The translations under genes were made by a program, and so were the position numbers. Below, one piece after another: positions 47,101 through 57,496 of a stretch of DNA of 64,000 nucleotides. The notes under the pieces were generated by a model, which had not been told where the DNA came from, searched no databases, and saw only the letters and a list, made by a program, of their open reading frames with translations. Where the stretch lies: the NCBI GenBank assembly GCA_023512015.1, contig JAIMAI010000007.1, positions 18,274 to 82,273 on the forward strand, given 5' to 3'. This stretch comes from Acidothermus sp. GTDB lineage: Bacteria > Actinomycetota > Actinomycetes > Acidothermales > Acidothermaceae. The stretch's first letter is position 1. Every line of letters starts with the position of its first letter.

Positions 47101-47481
47101 GCTGCGCCACAAGAGAAACCAACAAGAGGGAGCCGGACGCTCTGGGTATCGAAAGATCAGAGCCTCTTCATTGAAGGCGTACGAAGGGGTCTACGTGAGA
47201 AGGATGAGTTGATAAGGTTCGTCTTAAGAGAGCTCGGATACAAGCGGCTTGGTCCGCGGATACGAAACAACTTGGAAGGTGCTCTTGCTGGATTGATCCG
47301 TGACAAGATACTCGTCTACGAGAACGACTTGTATCTCCTCCCACAGAGCACACGTGAGGCGAGTCTGTGCATCAACGCATCCACCGAGTCGTCGGCTCCC
47401 CGGCCGACCTCGAGAACATCCTCTCAGCATCGAAGACGGAGGCGTAGTTATCCACGTTACCGCTACCTGCGGTATTACTAA
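44173..47481 (+). CDS. SF1 helicase with C-terminal PD-(D/E)XK nuclease, defence-type candidate
   Basis: The product is 1102 residues from ATG 44173; an ATG at 44098 is an alternative. A ~280-residue N-terminal region is unassigned. The helicase core has Walker A GPPGTGKSHTIANLACH (about 305), a charged coiled-coil insert (about 370-500), Walker B VVIVDEASQVD (about 557), GDTKQMQAARF, and late motifs QPDGFQGDERDVILYSLS and NVMFTRARDEIHIF. A Vsr/DUF559-like nuclease follows: SEFEAQVADAL, RIDLVCK, VGVECDGERYH (about 859-906). A small winged helix comes last. GC is low and TTA/ATA codons are used, unlike its neighbours. The order resembles helicase-Vsr (Hhe-like) antiphage proteins. The Arg/Tyr-rich last 30 residues look non-native. 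Confidence 0.85.
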   Translation: MKQMEHSERIGQSPFARLLQAYSEILSRQQYTITALSKWPSERSRRAPDFAWIGDDISSEQLFMGTGQAIIKSSHDAFADVRRMCATLEVNPYDRELLYGYPCVIGRTGDGIIRGPLLFTSISVQPMRRDLCLELADTQLRFNPYLFDRGGDPELQSHRLAELVREVPELPLTPEKLRDFVSVLRREIPELEVAADLGGAFTSPPDRPTAETPLTLIDQAVLLIAPKYNYFLQNDLRTITESDHGDAAFALKSLLYGATDTRQTEITSDTVDRANLYFPFPANRAQRKVALLVEDETTSLIHVEGPPGTGKSHTIANLACHLAATGRNVLITSQKDQALKVVDEKLRELNCPHLPATLPRDAAGRAALARQLESIKADRVSSEVQRDRDECSSRHDRIAATLAQAHDALTTARELEHRLAHNARARVEARNIIATLRPRWELRKASHALRRLGEDTDAIGRKARHERERARAYASRLMALDAELRIASATRATRNVLRDMKKLLAKNDKRAANYRHFDDWKNNPARARALLSVLPVWIMSPDDVARLFPCEPGLFDVVIVDEASQVDLPSIFPTLYRAKKAVVVGDTKQMQAARFKMIKSEIVNETFARYELNQLLQIDELDPRGISLLDLAASRCDEEVLLDEHFRSLPPIIEFSNRKWYDGRLRIMTDMRKKRFGSPEQAAVELHFVEGGYVKDGQTNEPEARSLLEFLKGLLKNPSYHEASMGILCLFDEQADLIQKMVLEEISAEDRERHRIVVAQPDGFQGDERDVILYSLSWDDNGMSRQALSQRQRDDLHIQGMLNVMFTRARDEIHIFHSAPIKSFAMASGNKGVLQEWLEHCEEAQKRKRSPDAKLGKVDSEFEAQVADALQSRGVEVIHQYPACGYRIDLVCKSGDRWVGVECDGERYHLDELGNQRPEDLYRQDVLERAGWTIVRIPYSKWRRNPEEQIEKVLSVLAGNGERGDTTCKGQNASSDAAPQEKPTRGSRTLWVSKDQSLFIEGVRRGLREKDELIRFVLRELGYKRLGPRIRNNLEGALAGLIRDKILVYENDLYLLPQSTREASLCINASTESSAPRPTSRTSSQHRRRRRSYPRYRYLRYY

Positions 47482-49027
47482 TGTCCCTTGATTTTCGCGC
47501 ATCGATTAGGTCTCAGGTCGGCGAGGAGACGCCGGGCGGCGTTGTGCCCGGCGGCACCGATGACCGAGCCGGCGGGGTGGCAGCCCGCGCCGGCGGCGTA
47601 GAGCCCCGGGATCCCCGTGGCGTAGGGCATGCGGTCGGTGAACGCGAACGAGTTGTCGATGTGGTGAATGTGCCCGCCACTCATCCCGAAATGCCGCTCG
47701 ATGTCGATCGGGAAGAGGGCGAAAGCCTCTTCCACGAGGTTGGCCAATCCGGGAGCGAAAAGCTCACATTTCTCCACGAGGTCAGCGACGTAACGGGTGC
47801 GTTCGTCGTCCGTGGGAGCGCGGTTCGGCACCCACTGGACGAAAAATGCCGACGAATGATGGCCGTTTTCGTCGCGAAGCGAGGGATCGACGGAAGTGTG
47901 CACGTACCATTCGATCGCCGGGAAATCCGGGAAGCTGCCGCCCTTGGCGGCCAGGTACGCCCGACGTAGCGTGGCGAGCACATCCCCCTCGGGGAGGATG
48001 TGAATGGTGGCCGCGCCGTACGCGAAAGGGTTGGGAAGACAGGGGAAGCGCGGCAGATCACGCAACGCTAGGTTCACCTTCGAGGTCATGCCGGGACAGG
48101 ACCATCGGGCATAACGCGCGGCCAAGGAATCCGGCAGCCGCGCAGCGCCGACCAAATCTCGCACGACGAACGGATCGGTGGCCGCCACGACGAGACGGAC
48201 GTCGACGGACTCCGCGTCGTCCAACACGATCGAACGGACGCCGTCGGGACCCACCTCGATGCGGGTCACCGTCGTGCCGCAGCGAATCTGCGCCCCGGCT
48301 CGGCGCGCAGCGTCGGCGAGCCGCTTGCTCACCGTTCCCATCCCGCCGCGGACCAGCATCCACGTGCCGGCGGAGCCCGGGAGCCGGGTCATGTTGTGGA
48401 CGAGGAAATTGTGACCGGAACCCGGCTCGTCGAAGCAACGCGACAACCCGGAGATTCCGTCGGTCACCGCGTACATCGCCGTCACCACTTCGCTGCGAAA
48501 ACCGAACCGGTCCAAATAGTCCAACACGCTGCCCCGACACAAATTGATGAACACAGACCGCAAAGCAGGCCGGATGTAGCGCTCCGCGGTCTCCTCGACG
48601 GAAAGCGGTTCGGCGAGCCACGCCGGAGCGAAATCTTCCCGCAAGGCAGCAAGTTCGGCCTGCAGCGCCCCGTCGGCGCGTGCATCGGCGTCCGAGAAGA
48701 ACGCGCGGAAATTCGCGGCAGCAGCTTGCCGATCGGAGCCGAGGAGGAGGTACCGACCGTCGGACCGTGGCAGGAAATAGTGGGGATCTCGTCGGAGGAG
48801 CGGGAGGTCGACCTCGAGGAGCCGCAGTAATTCCGGCGGCATCAGGCCGAGCAGGTAGGCGCCGGTCGATTGACCAAGCCCGGAGGCGCGATGGAACGGT
48901 CGCTCGGTGCGCGCGGCACCACCGACCACGGCGGACCGCTCGAAGACCGTCACCCGCAGACCGGCTCGGGCAAGCAGGGTCGCGGCGACCAAGCCGTTGT
49001 GCCCCGCTCCGACGACGGCGACGTCCA

Positions 49028-49028
<1 letters not shown>
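47478..49028 (-). CDS. FAD-dependent oxidoreductase, phytoene desaturase-like
   Basis: The 516-residue protein starts at ATG 49028, overlapping the dapB stop (ATGA). The dinucleotide-binding motif is VAVVGAGHNGLVAATLLARAG with VTVFERSAVVGGAART. A C-terminal FAD motif follows (GIPGLYAAGAGCHPAGSVIGAAGHNAARRLL). These place it among the CrtI-like amine oxidase fold proteins (PYROXD2 type). No carotenoid genes are near, so a carotenoid substrate should not be assumed. Its TAG stop overlaps the TAA of the convergent helicase gene. Confidence 0.85.
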
Positions 49029-51144
<2,116 letters not shown>

Positions 51145-51160
51145 CGACCGCTCCTTCGGG

Positions 51161-53440
51161 TCAGCGGCGGTGTCGGGAACGGGGACGGCCGGAATGTTCC
51201 CGCGGTGGACCGCCGTGGCTCGCCGGCGTACTCGGTTCGCCTGAAGCCTCGCCGCCGGCGTCGGGCGTATCCACCATCACCAGGGAGAGTTTTCCGCGTG
51301 CGTCGATGTCGCGGATTTCGACCTGCACCTTGTCGCCGACCTTCAAGATGTCCTCGACGTTCTCCACCCGCTTGCCGCCGGCCATCTTTCGCAGTTCGCT
51401 GATGTGCAGCAGCCCATCCTTGCCCGGGAGGAGGGAGACGAAGACCCCGAACGGCGCTGCCTTCACGACGGTTCCGAGATACCGCTCCCCCACTTCGGGC
51501 ATCTGCGGATTGGCGATCGCGTTGATGGCGGCCCGGGCGGCTTCCGCGGCGGTCCCTTCGGTGGCGCCAATGTAGATGGTGCCGTCGTCCTCGATGGTGA
51601 TTTCCGCGCCGGTGTCGTCTTGGATTTGGTTGATTATCTTGCCCTTCGGGCCGATGACCGCACCGATCTGATCCACCGGAATCTTGATGGTGATGATGCG
51701 CGGCGCGTACGGCGACATGGGCGCAGGCTCACTGATGGCCTTTGCCATGACGTCGAGAATCGTGTGACGCGCCTCCCGCGCCTGAGTGAGTGCGGCGGCC
51801 AAGACGTGAGCCGGAATGCCGTCGAGCTTGGTGTCGAGCTGCAACGCGGTCACGAACTCCCGCGTACCGGCCACCTTGAAGTCCATGTCGCCGTAGGCGT
51901 CCTCGGCCCCGAGGATGTCGGTCAGGGTGACGTAGTAGGTCTCCCCGTCGATGGTCTCGGAGATGAGACCCATCGCGATTCCCGCCACCGGCGCCTTCAA
52001 CGGCACCCCGGCATTCAGCAACGAGAGGGTGGAGGCACATACCGATCCCATCGATGTGGAGCCGTTGGAGCCGATGGCTTCCGACACTTGGCGGATCGCA
52101 TACGGGAATTCCTCCCGGGACGGCAACACCGGGATGAGGGCCCGCTCAGCGAGGGCACCGTGACCGATTTCCCGACGCTTGGGCGATCCCACGCGACCCA
52201 CCTCTCCGGTGGAATACGGCGGGAAGTTGTAGTGGTGCATGTAGCGCTTCTTCGTCTCGGGAGAGACCGTGTCGAGCTGCTGCTCCATGCGCAGCATGTT
52301 CAACGTCGTCACCCCGAGGATCTGCGTTTCGCCGCGTTCGAAGAGCGCCGATCCGTGAACTCGCGGCACCACGCCGACTTCAGCGGTGAGCGGGCGGATG
52401 TCCTTGAGACCCCGCCCGTCGATCCGCACCTTCTCGCGGATGATACGTTCGCGGACCAATTTCTTGGTGAGCGCCCGCAACGCCGCGGCGATTTCCTTTT
52501 CCCGTCCGACGAAACGCTCACCGAGGCGTTGGAACGCGAGCAGCTGGACGTCGTCCAACGCCGCCTCGCGTTCCTGTTTGCCGGCGATGGTGAGCGCGCG
52601 GGCGATGTCGTCACGCACGGCCTCACTGACCGCAGCGAACACGTCGTCCTCGTAATCCTTGAAAATCGGGAATTCCGCGGTCGGTTTTGCAGCCCGCGCG
52701 GCGAGCTCCGACTGCGCGGCACACAACACCTTGATGAAAGGCTTCGCTGCTTCCAGCCCGCTTGCCACCACCTCTTCGGTCGGGGCAGGCGAACCGTTGC
52801 CCACGAGGTCGATGGTGTGCTCGGTGGCTTCGGCTTCGACCATCATGATGGCCACATCGCCGTCCGGCAACACCCGGCCCGCGACCACCATGTCGAAGGT
52901 GGCTCGGCTGAGTTCCGAATAGGTGGGGAAAGCGACCCACGTGCCGTCGATGTGCGCCATCCGCACCCCACCGATCGGGCCGGAGAAGGGCAGGCCGGCG
53001 AGTTGGGTCGACATCGACGCGGCGTTTATCGCGACGACGTCGTAGAGGTGCTCGGGGTCGACCGCCAGGACGGTGACGACGACCTGCACCTCGTTGCGCA
53101 GGCCCTTGGTGAAGCTGGGCCGCAGCGGCCGGTCGATGAGCCGGCAGGTGAGAATCGCTTCCTCACTCGGTCGGCCCTCGCGACGGAAGAAGGATCCGGG
53201 TATGCGGCCGGCCGCATACAGCCGCTCTTCGACGTCGACCGTGAGCGGGAAGAAGTCGAATTGTTCCTTGGGTTGTTTGCTCGCCGTAGTCGCGGAGAGC
53301 ACCATGGTGTCTCCGAGATAGGCGACGGCCGACCCGCCCGCTTGGCGAGCCAACCGCCCGGTTTCGAAGCGGACGGTTCGGGTGCCGAAACTACCGTTGT
53401 CGATCAAAGCTTCGGCGGTGTGGACGTCGTGGCTTGCCAC
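51161..53440 (-). CDS. pnp: Polyribonucleotide nucleotidyltransferase (PNPase)
   Basis: PNPase is the phosphate-dependent 3'-5' exoribonuclease. In actinobacteria it also makes poly(A)-like tails. GTG 53440 follows GAGGAGGAACCTTC; earlier in-frame starts have no such site. The 759 residues hold two RNase PH domains, an all-helical domain between them, a KH domain ([29 protein letters not shown]) and an S1 domain ([34 protein letters not shown]). The end is a disordered basic tail. A hairpin separates it from rpsO. Confidence 0.97.
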   Translation of the reverse strand: MASHDVHTAEALIDNGSFGTRTVRFETGRLARQAGGSAVAYLGDTMVLSATTASKQPKEQFDFFPLTVDVEERLYAAGRIPGSFFRREGRPSEEAILTCRLIDRPLRPSFTKGLRNEVQVVVTVLAVDPEHLYDVVAINAASMSTQLAGLPFSGPIGGVRMAHIDGTWVAFPTYSELSRATFDMVVAGRVLPDGDVAIMMVEAEATEHTIDLVGNGSPAPTEEVVASGLEAAKPFIKVLCAAQSELAARAAKPTAEFPIFKDYEDDVFAAVSEAVRDDIARALTIAGKQEREAALDDVQLLAFQRLGERFVGREKEIAAALRALTKKLVRERIIREKVRIDGRGLKDIRPLTAEVGVVPRVHGSALFERGETQILGVTTLNMLRMEQQLDTVSPETKKRYMHHYNFPPYSTGEVGRVGSPKRREIGHGALAERALIPVLPSREEFPYAIRQVSEAIGSNGSTSMGSVCASTLSLLNAGVPLKAPVAGIAMGLISETIDGETYYVTLTDILGAEDAYGDMDFKVAGTREFVTALQLDTKLDGIPAHVLAAALTQAREARHTILDVMAKAISEPAPMSPYAPRIITIKIPVDQIGAVIGPKGKIINQIQDDTGAEITIEDDGTIYIGATEGTAAEAARAAINAIANPQMPEVGERYLGTVVKAAPFGVFVSLLPGKDGLLHISELRKMAGGKRVENVEDILKVGDKVQVEIRDIDARGKLSLVMVDTPDAGGEASGEPSTPASHGGPPREHSGRPRSRHRR

Positions 53441-53646
53441 GAAGGTTCCTCCTCGAGGATCGTGGAGCCCGCCGCCTGCTGATGGTGACCGGTCTTCGAT
53501 AGAAGTCCCCGCAGCCCGTGCTTCCGGGAACCACGACCGAGGACCGGCGGCCACGTAGTCGGCGAGGCTCCGGTTGGTCTCTGTGCGGTTGTGCCGCCGC
53601 TGGCTGGGGACGACTTCCGTCGGCCAGCCCAGCGTCGGAACGCAAA

Positions 53647-53668
53647 GAGCGGCGAAGATTCGCCGCTC
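53647..53668 (-). terminator. Perfect hairpin just after rpsO (rpsO-pnp intergenic)
   Basis: GAGCGGCGAA-TC-TTCGCCGCTC on the minus strand is a flawless 10-bp stem starting 6 bases past the rpsO stop, followed by TTTGCG. It may act as a partial terminator or as a processing site in the rpsO-pnp transcript, as the equivalent hairpins do in E. coli. The run of three T is short for full termination. Confidence 0.6.
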
Positions 53669-53674
53669 CGATGG

Positions 53675-53944
53675 CTACCGCCGCAGACCGAGTCGCTCGA
53701 TAAGCGACCGGTAGCGGGCGATGTCCTTCTTGGCCAGGTACCGCAGCAGTCGGCGCCGCCTCCCCACGAGCAGCAGCAGGCCACGACGGCTGTGATGGTC
53801 GTGCCGGTGAACCTTCAAGTGCTCGGTGAGATCGGCGATCCGCCGAGACAGCAGGGCGACCTGGACCTCAGGCGACCCGGTGTCGCCCTCGGCCGTCGCG
53901 TACTCGGCAAGGATCGATTGCTTGGTGGCAGTGTCGAGTGCCAC
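53675..53944 (-). CDS. rpsO: Ribosomal protein S15 (uS15)
   Basis: The 89-residue protein begins [33 protein letters not shown] from GTG 53944, with GAGGAG 4 bases before it. [29 protein letters not shown] is the family core that binds 16S rRNA and S6/S18. The length is exact for the family. Confidence 0.98.
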   Translation of the reverse strand: MALDTATKQSILAEYATAEGDTGSPEVQVALLSRRIADLTEHLKVHRHDHHSRRGLLLLVGRRRRLLRYLAKKDIARYRSLIERLGLRR

Positions 53945-54047
53945 GGGACTCCTCTGAAAGATCTTCGGATGACCTGACGGCTGAAGAAGTGCCGGATGCC
54001 AAGGTATCACTCCGGCCCGACATGGGGGCCGGGGCTACGCTGCCTTC

Positions 54048-54632
54048 GTGCGGGTCTTCGTCGCCGGCGCCAGCGGAGTGATCGGACGGCGTTTGGTCCG
54101 GCTCCTCGCCGAAGCGGGGCACGAGGTCACCGGGATGACCCGCAGCGCGAAAGGCGCAGCGTTGATCGCCGAGCGGGGCGGTAACCCGGTGATCTGCGAT
54201 GTCTTCGATCGCGCCGCCCTGGAGGACGTGGTGCGACAGGCTCGCCCCGACGTCGTCGTCCACCAACTCACCGCGCTGCCCGACGACGTCGCGCAGATCC
54301 CCAAGTGGGCGGCGGCCAACAACCGCATACGCCGGGAAGGGACGGCGAACCTGCTTGCCGCCGGCGCGAAGGCGGGGGTCGCCCGCTTCGTGGTGCAAAG
54401 CGTCGCCTGGCCGCTCCCCGGCGACGCCGGGGCGGCGGTAGCCGAGATGGAAGCGTTGACCCTGGACGCGGGCGGGGTCGTCGTCCGCTACGGGCAGTTC
54501 TACGGGCCAGACACCTACCACCCGACGACGCTCCCCGACCCGCCCCGCATTCACATCGATGACGCGGCGCGGCGCACGGTCCCGCTGCTCGACGCCGTGT
54601 CGGGTGTCGTCGTCCTCACCGACGAGCCGTAA
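54048..54632 (+). CDS. Short NAD-dependent epimerase/dehydratase-like protein
   Basis: GTG start, 194 residues. The N-terminus VRVFVAGASGVIGRRLVRLLAEAGHEV is a Rossmann glycine motif, and GTANLLAAGAKAGVARFVVQSVAW and VVVRYGQFYGP are typical of extended SDR enzymes. HIDDAARRTVPLLD near the end is also family-like. The protein is about 100 residues shorter than usual. The substrate-binding region between the Rossmann core and the YGQFYGP strand is very compact, and the C-terminus is cut soon after the HIDDAA motif. It is the only rightward gene between rpsO and ribF, so it is probably an insertion in an otherwise conserved order. Confidence 0.75.
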   Translation: MRVFVAGASGVIGRRLVRLLAEAGHEVTGMTRSAKGAALIAERGGNPVICDVFDRAALEDVVRQARPDVVVHQLTALPDDVAQIPKWAAANNRIRREGTANLLAAGAKAGVARFVVQSVAWPLPGDAGAAVAEMEALTLDAGGVVVRYGQFYGPDTYHPTTLPDPPRIHIDDAARRTVPLLDAVSGVVVLTDEP

Positions 54633-54668
54633 CCGCATCGTCACCAACGAGCCGTGACCGCTTCCCGC

Positions 54669-55646
54669 TCACGTGAGAATTTCCCGGCAACGCTCGACGT
54701 CGTCGGTGATGTGCCGACGCAACGTCTGCGCGTCCCCGAAATCCACCATGCCGCGGATCCGGCGCACGAAGTCGAGTTCGACGCGCGAACCATACAAATC
54801 CAGATCAGCGCGGTCGAGCACGTAGGCTTCGACCCGCCGCACCGCCCCCCCGAAGGTGACGTTCGCCCCGACGGAGATGGCCGCCGGCATGCCGCTGAGA
54901 CGTCCCGCGTACACGCCGTCGGCGGGTATCGCAAGCTCGGGCACGACGTCGATATTGGCCGTCGGGAAACCCAATTCCCGCCCCCGGTGATCGCCATGGA
55001 TGACCACACCTTCGAGCCGGTGCGGACGGCCGAGCGCCACCGCCGCTTCGGCAACCGCCCCGACGGCGATGCGGTCCCGGATCCAGCTGGAGGAAACAGT
55101 GATGCGGCGCGGTCGAGCCGAATCGGGAGTCGGATCGTCGTCCGGCGGAATGTCGAGGAGGAGCAAATCGACGACGTCCACGGAAATTCCCGCGGCCTCC
55201 GCAACCCGCGCAAGAAAGCCGACGTCTCCGGCGGCACGATGGCCGAAACGAAAATTCCTACCGACGACGACTGCAGAGGCGTTCAGGCCATCGAGGAGGA
55301 CGGTTTTGACGAATTCCTCGGGGGCGAGGGCGGAGAAATCGCGGTTGAATTCCACGACGTACGCCGCGTCGATTCCGCATTCGGCGAGCAGTTCCAAGCG
55401 GCGGTGAGGCGTCGCAAGCAACGGCGGGGCCTGCTCGGGGCGGAGCACGCGTTCGGGAATGGGGTCGAAGGTCACGGCGAGCAAGGGGCGGCCTTCGCTT
55501 CTGGCACGCCAGCGGGCCTGCTCGATGATTTTCTGGTGGCCGCGGTGTACGCCGTCGAAAACCCCGATGGTCACCACCGGGTGGCTGGGCGCGTCGCCGC
55601 CGAGGTCTCGAGCCGGGTCCAGGCCATTGCCGCGCCAGACGCGCAC
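54669..55646 (-). CDS. ribF: Bifunctional riboflavin kinase / FAD synthetase
   Basis: RibF makes FMN and then FAD. In 325 residues the N-terminal adenylyltransferase domain has VTIGVFDGVHRGHQKII and SSSWIRDRIAVG. The C-terminal kinase domain has VIHGDHRGRELGFPTANIDV and DGVYAGRLSG. It is located after truB, the usual place in this phylum. Its product is the cofactor of the FAD enzymes in this window. Confidence 0.96.
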   Translation of the reverse strand: MRVWRGNGLDPARDLGGDAPSHPVVTIGVFDGVHRGHQKIIEQARWRARSEGRPLLAVTFDPIPERVLRPEQAPPLLATPHRRLELLAECGIDAAYVVEFNRDFSALAPEEFVKTVLLDGLNASAVVVGRNFRFGHRAAGDVGFLARVAEAAGISVDVVDLLLLDIPPDDDPTPDSARPRRITVSSSWIRDRIAVGAVAEAAVALGRPHRLEGVVIHGDHRGRELGFPTANIDVVPELAIPADGVYAGRLSGMPAAISVGANVTFGGAVRRVEAYVLDRADLDLYGSRVELDFVRRIRGMVDFGDAQTLRRHITDDVERCREILT

Positions 55647-55724
55647 TCTGCCTCCTCCCCGGACGACGGTGACCCGCGTGACGGCCGGAGCCGCCGCGAC
55701 CAGCTTCCCACGGCGGGAAAACGA

Positions 55725-56633
55725 TCAGTCGGCGTCGGCGAAGACCACCCGAGGCACCCAGGCTCCGTCATGCTCCTCGACGAGCGCGACGAGGTCGCCG
55801 TCCGGGCCGAGGATAGCGATCGGCCCGCGGTGGGTGTCGGACGCCGGAGCTTCGCCGGCCGGCGAAGCGGCCAGGCGCATGCCGTGGCCGAGCCGACGAG
55901 CGTCGGCCGGGCCGACGTGGAGGGTCGGGAAGACGCGGGCGGCGACCTGGGCGATGGGAATCACCGCATGCGGCCCGACGTCATCGAGGGGAACCGCATC
56001 GCCGATGCTGAAGGTTCCCACCCGCGTGCGATGCAGCCTCCGGACGTGTCCGCCGACCCCGAGAGCCTCTCCGATGTCGCGGGCGAGCGATCGGATGTAG
56101 GTCCCGGCCGAACAGGCCACCACGAGATCGACGTCCAGGAGATCGTCGACCCTGCGGGTCCGGCGGAGTTCGATCCGATGGATCCGCACGATCCGCGGCT
56201 CGAGGACGACGACCTCCCCCGCCCGCGCACGGGCGTAGGCGCGGCGTCCGGCGACCTTCACCGCGCTGACCGCCGGCGGGCGCTGTTCGATCTCGCCGAC
56301 GAAGCGGGTCAGCACCTCCTCCAGGTCTGGGACGGCGTCCACCCGCCGCCGGCTGACGATCTGACCGTCGGCATCGTCGGTGGTGGTGGTCGCACCCAAG
56401 CGGATCGTCGTCTCGTACTCCTTGTCGCAGCCGGTCAGGTAGCCGAGCAGGCGGGTGGCGCGTCCGACCCCCACGACCAGCACCCCGGTGGCGGACGGAT
56501 CGAGGGTGCCGGCGTGGCCGACGCGGCGCACCCCGAGGAGCCGCCGCACCCGAGCGACGACGTCGTGTGAGGTCATGCCGGAGGGCTTGGCGACGACGAG
56601 GACGCCGGAGGGCGGCGAGCCGGGATCGCTCAC
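55725..56633 (-). CDS. truB: tRNA pseudouridine(55) synthase
   Basis: TruB forms the T-loop pseudouridine. GTG 56633 overlaps the rbfA stop by 4 bases and gives 302 residues. The start [31 protein letters not shown] is normal. The catalytic Asp is in [19 protein letters not shown]. Further motifs are [20 protein letters not shown] and [14 protein letters not shown]. Confidence 0.96.
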   Translation of the reverse strand: MSDPGSPPSGVLVVAKPSGMTSHDVVARVRRLLGVRRVGHAGTLDPSATGVLVVGVGRATRLLGYLTGCDKEYETTIRLGATTTTDDADGQIVSRRRVDAVPDLEEVLTRFVGEIEQRPPAVSAVKVAGRRAYARARAGEVVVLEPRIVRIHRIELRRTRRVDDLLDVDLVVACSAGTYIRSLARDIGEALGVGGHVRRLHRTRVGTFSIGDAVPLDDVGPHAVIPIAQVAARVFPTLHVGPADARRLGHGMRLAASPAGEAPASDTHRGPIAILGPDGDLVALVEEHDGAWVPRVVFADAD

Positions 56634-57049
56634 GGCGAGGTTCGGTACGGATCCGGGTCGCCGGCGGGTCGGGCCGTCTTGGCCTGTTCGGCGAGCTGCC
56701 GATCGGCGGCCCGGGCACGCACCACGAGATCTTCGATGTGCCTGGCGTTCTCCTGCAGGAGATCCGGGACGAAGGTGAGGGTGGGGGTGAATCGGACCTG
56801 GGTCTGGCGGCCCACCTCGGCCCGTACGATCCCTTTCGCGCTCTCCAGCGCAGCCGCGGTCTCGGCGCGAGCGGCGTCGTCTCCGAGCACCGTGTAGAAG
56901 ACGGTGGCTTCGCGGAGATCTGGGGTCACTCGCACATCCGTGATCGTCACGAATCCGAGTCGCGGATCCTTCACCCGCCGTTCGAGGGTTTCCGCGACGA
57001 CGACTTTGATCCGGTCGGCGAGCTTCCGAGCACGTGCGCGATCGTTCAT
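56630..57049 (-). CDS. rbfA: Ribosome-binding factor A
   Basis: RbfA helps mature the 16S 5' end in cold-sensitive 30S assembly. The 139 residues show a KH-like fold: [50 protein letters not shown]. The C-terminus reads [24 protein letters not shown]. It is overlapped by ylxP upstream and truB downstream, 4 bases each. Confidence 0.95.
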   Translation of the reverse strand: MNDRARARKLADRIKVVVAETLERRVKDPRLGFVTITDVRVTPDLREATVFYTVLGDDAARAETAAALESAKGIVRAEVGRQTQVRFTPTLTFVPDLLQENARHIEDLVVRARAADRQLAEQAKTARPAGDPDPYRTSP

Positions 57050-57420
57050 GGTTGGTCCTCTTCACCGGGTCGTTGTCGGGGTTGCGCAAAGCTGGGCTCG
57101 TCGTCGCCTACGTCGGGCGCCTCGAACTCGTCGTCGTCCCCGACCAAACGCTGATGGGCGGACAGGACCTCGATCTCGGGACGGGCGACGACCCACCGCT
57201 CGCAGGCGTCGAGCACTCGCCGACAGTGGGCGGCGTCCGGCGCGACGACGGCCACGCCAATGAGGGAGCGGCGGTGCAACTGGAGGTGTCCGACCTCGGC
57301 GACCGCGACCTCGAAGCGGCGGCGCACCTCGGAAACGATCGGTCGCACCACCGTGCGCTTCTCCTTGAGGGAGTGGACGTCGCCGAGGAGCAGATCCAAT
57401 TCGAGAATTCCGGTGAACAT
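57046..57420 (-). CDS. ylxP: DUF503 family protein YlxP
   Basis: The 124-residue protein starts [44 protein letters not shown], the clear DUF503 pattern. An acidic tail of ~30 residues follows. The family sits between infB and rbfA in many Gram-positives and is thought to take part in ribosome assembly, without firm biochemistry. Confidence 0.92.
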   Translation of the reverse strand: MFTGILELDLLLGDVHSLKEKRTVVRPIVSEVRRRFEVAVAEVGHLQLHRRSLIGVAVVAPDAAHCRRVLDACERWVVARPEIEVLSAHQRLVGDDDEFEAPDVGDDEPSFAQPRQRPGEEDQP

Positions 57421-57496
57421 TCTCGCCGCTCCTCATCGAGTTGGGACACGACTGCGCCGCCGGAACGCCCTGATCTCCCAGCGGCGCCGGGCATGC

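Noticed and set aside
42744..47477. Integrated phage or conjugative element around the helicase
   Set aside because: No integrase, attachment repeats, structural or transfer genes are present; only one foreign-looking intact gene and debris.
51404..53482. 692-codon frame antisense to pnp
   Set aside because: Shadow of a complete PNPase gene; no start signal or motif.
54654..56570. 638-codon frame antisense to ribF and truB
   Set aside because: Spans the reverse of two intact core genes and has no recognisable fold.
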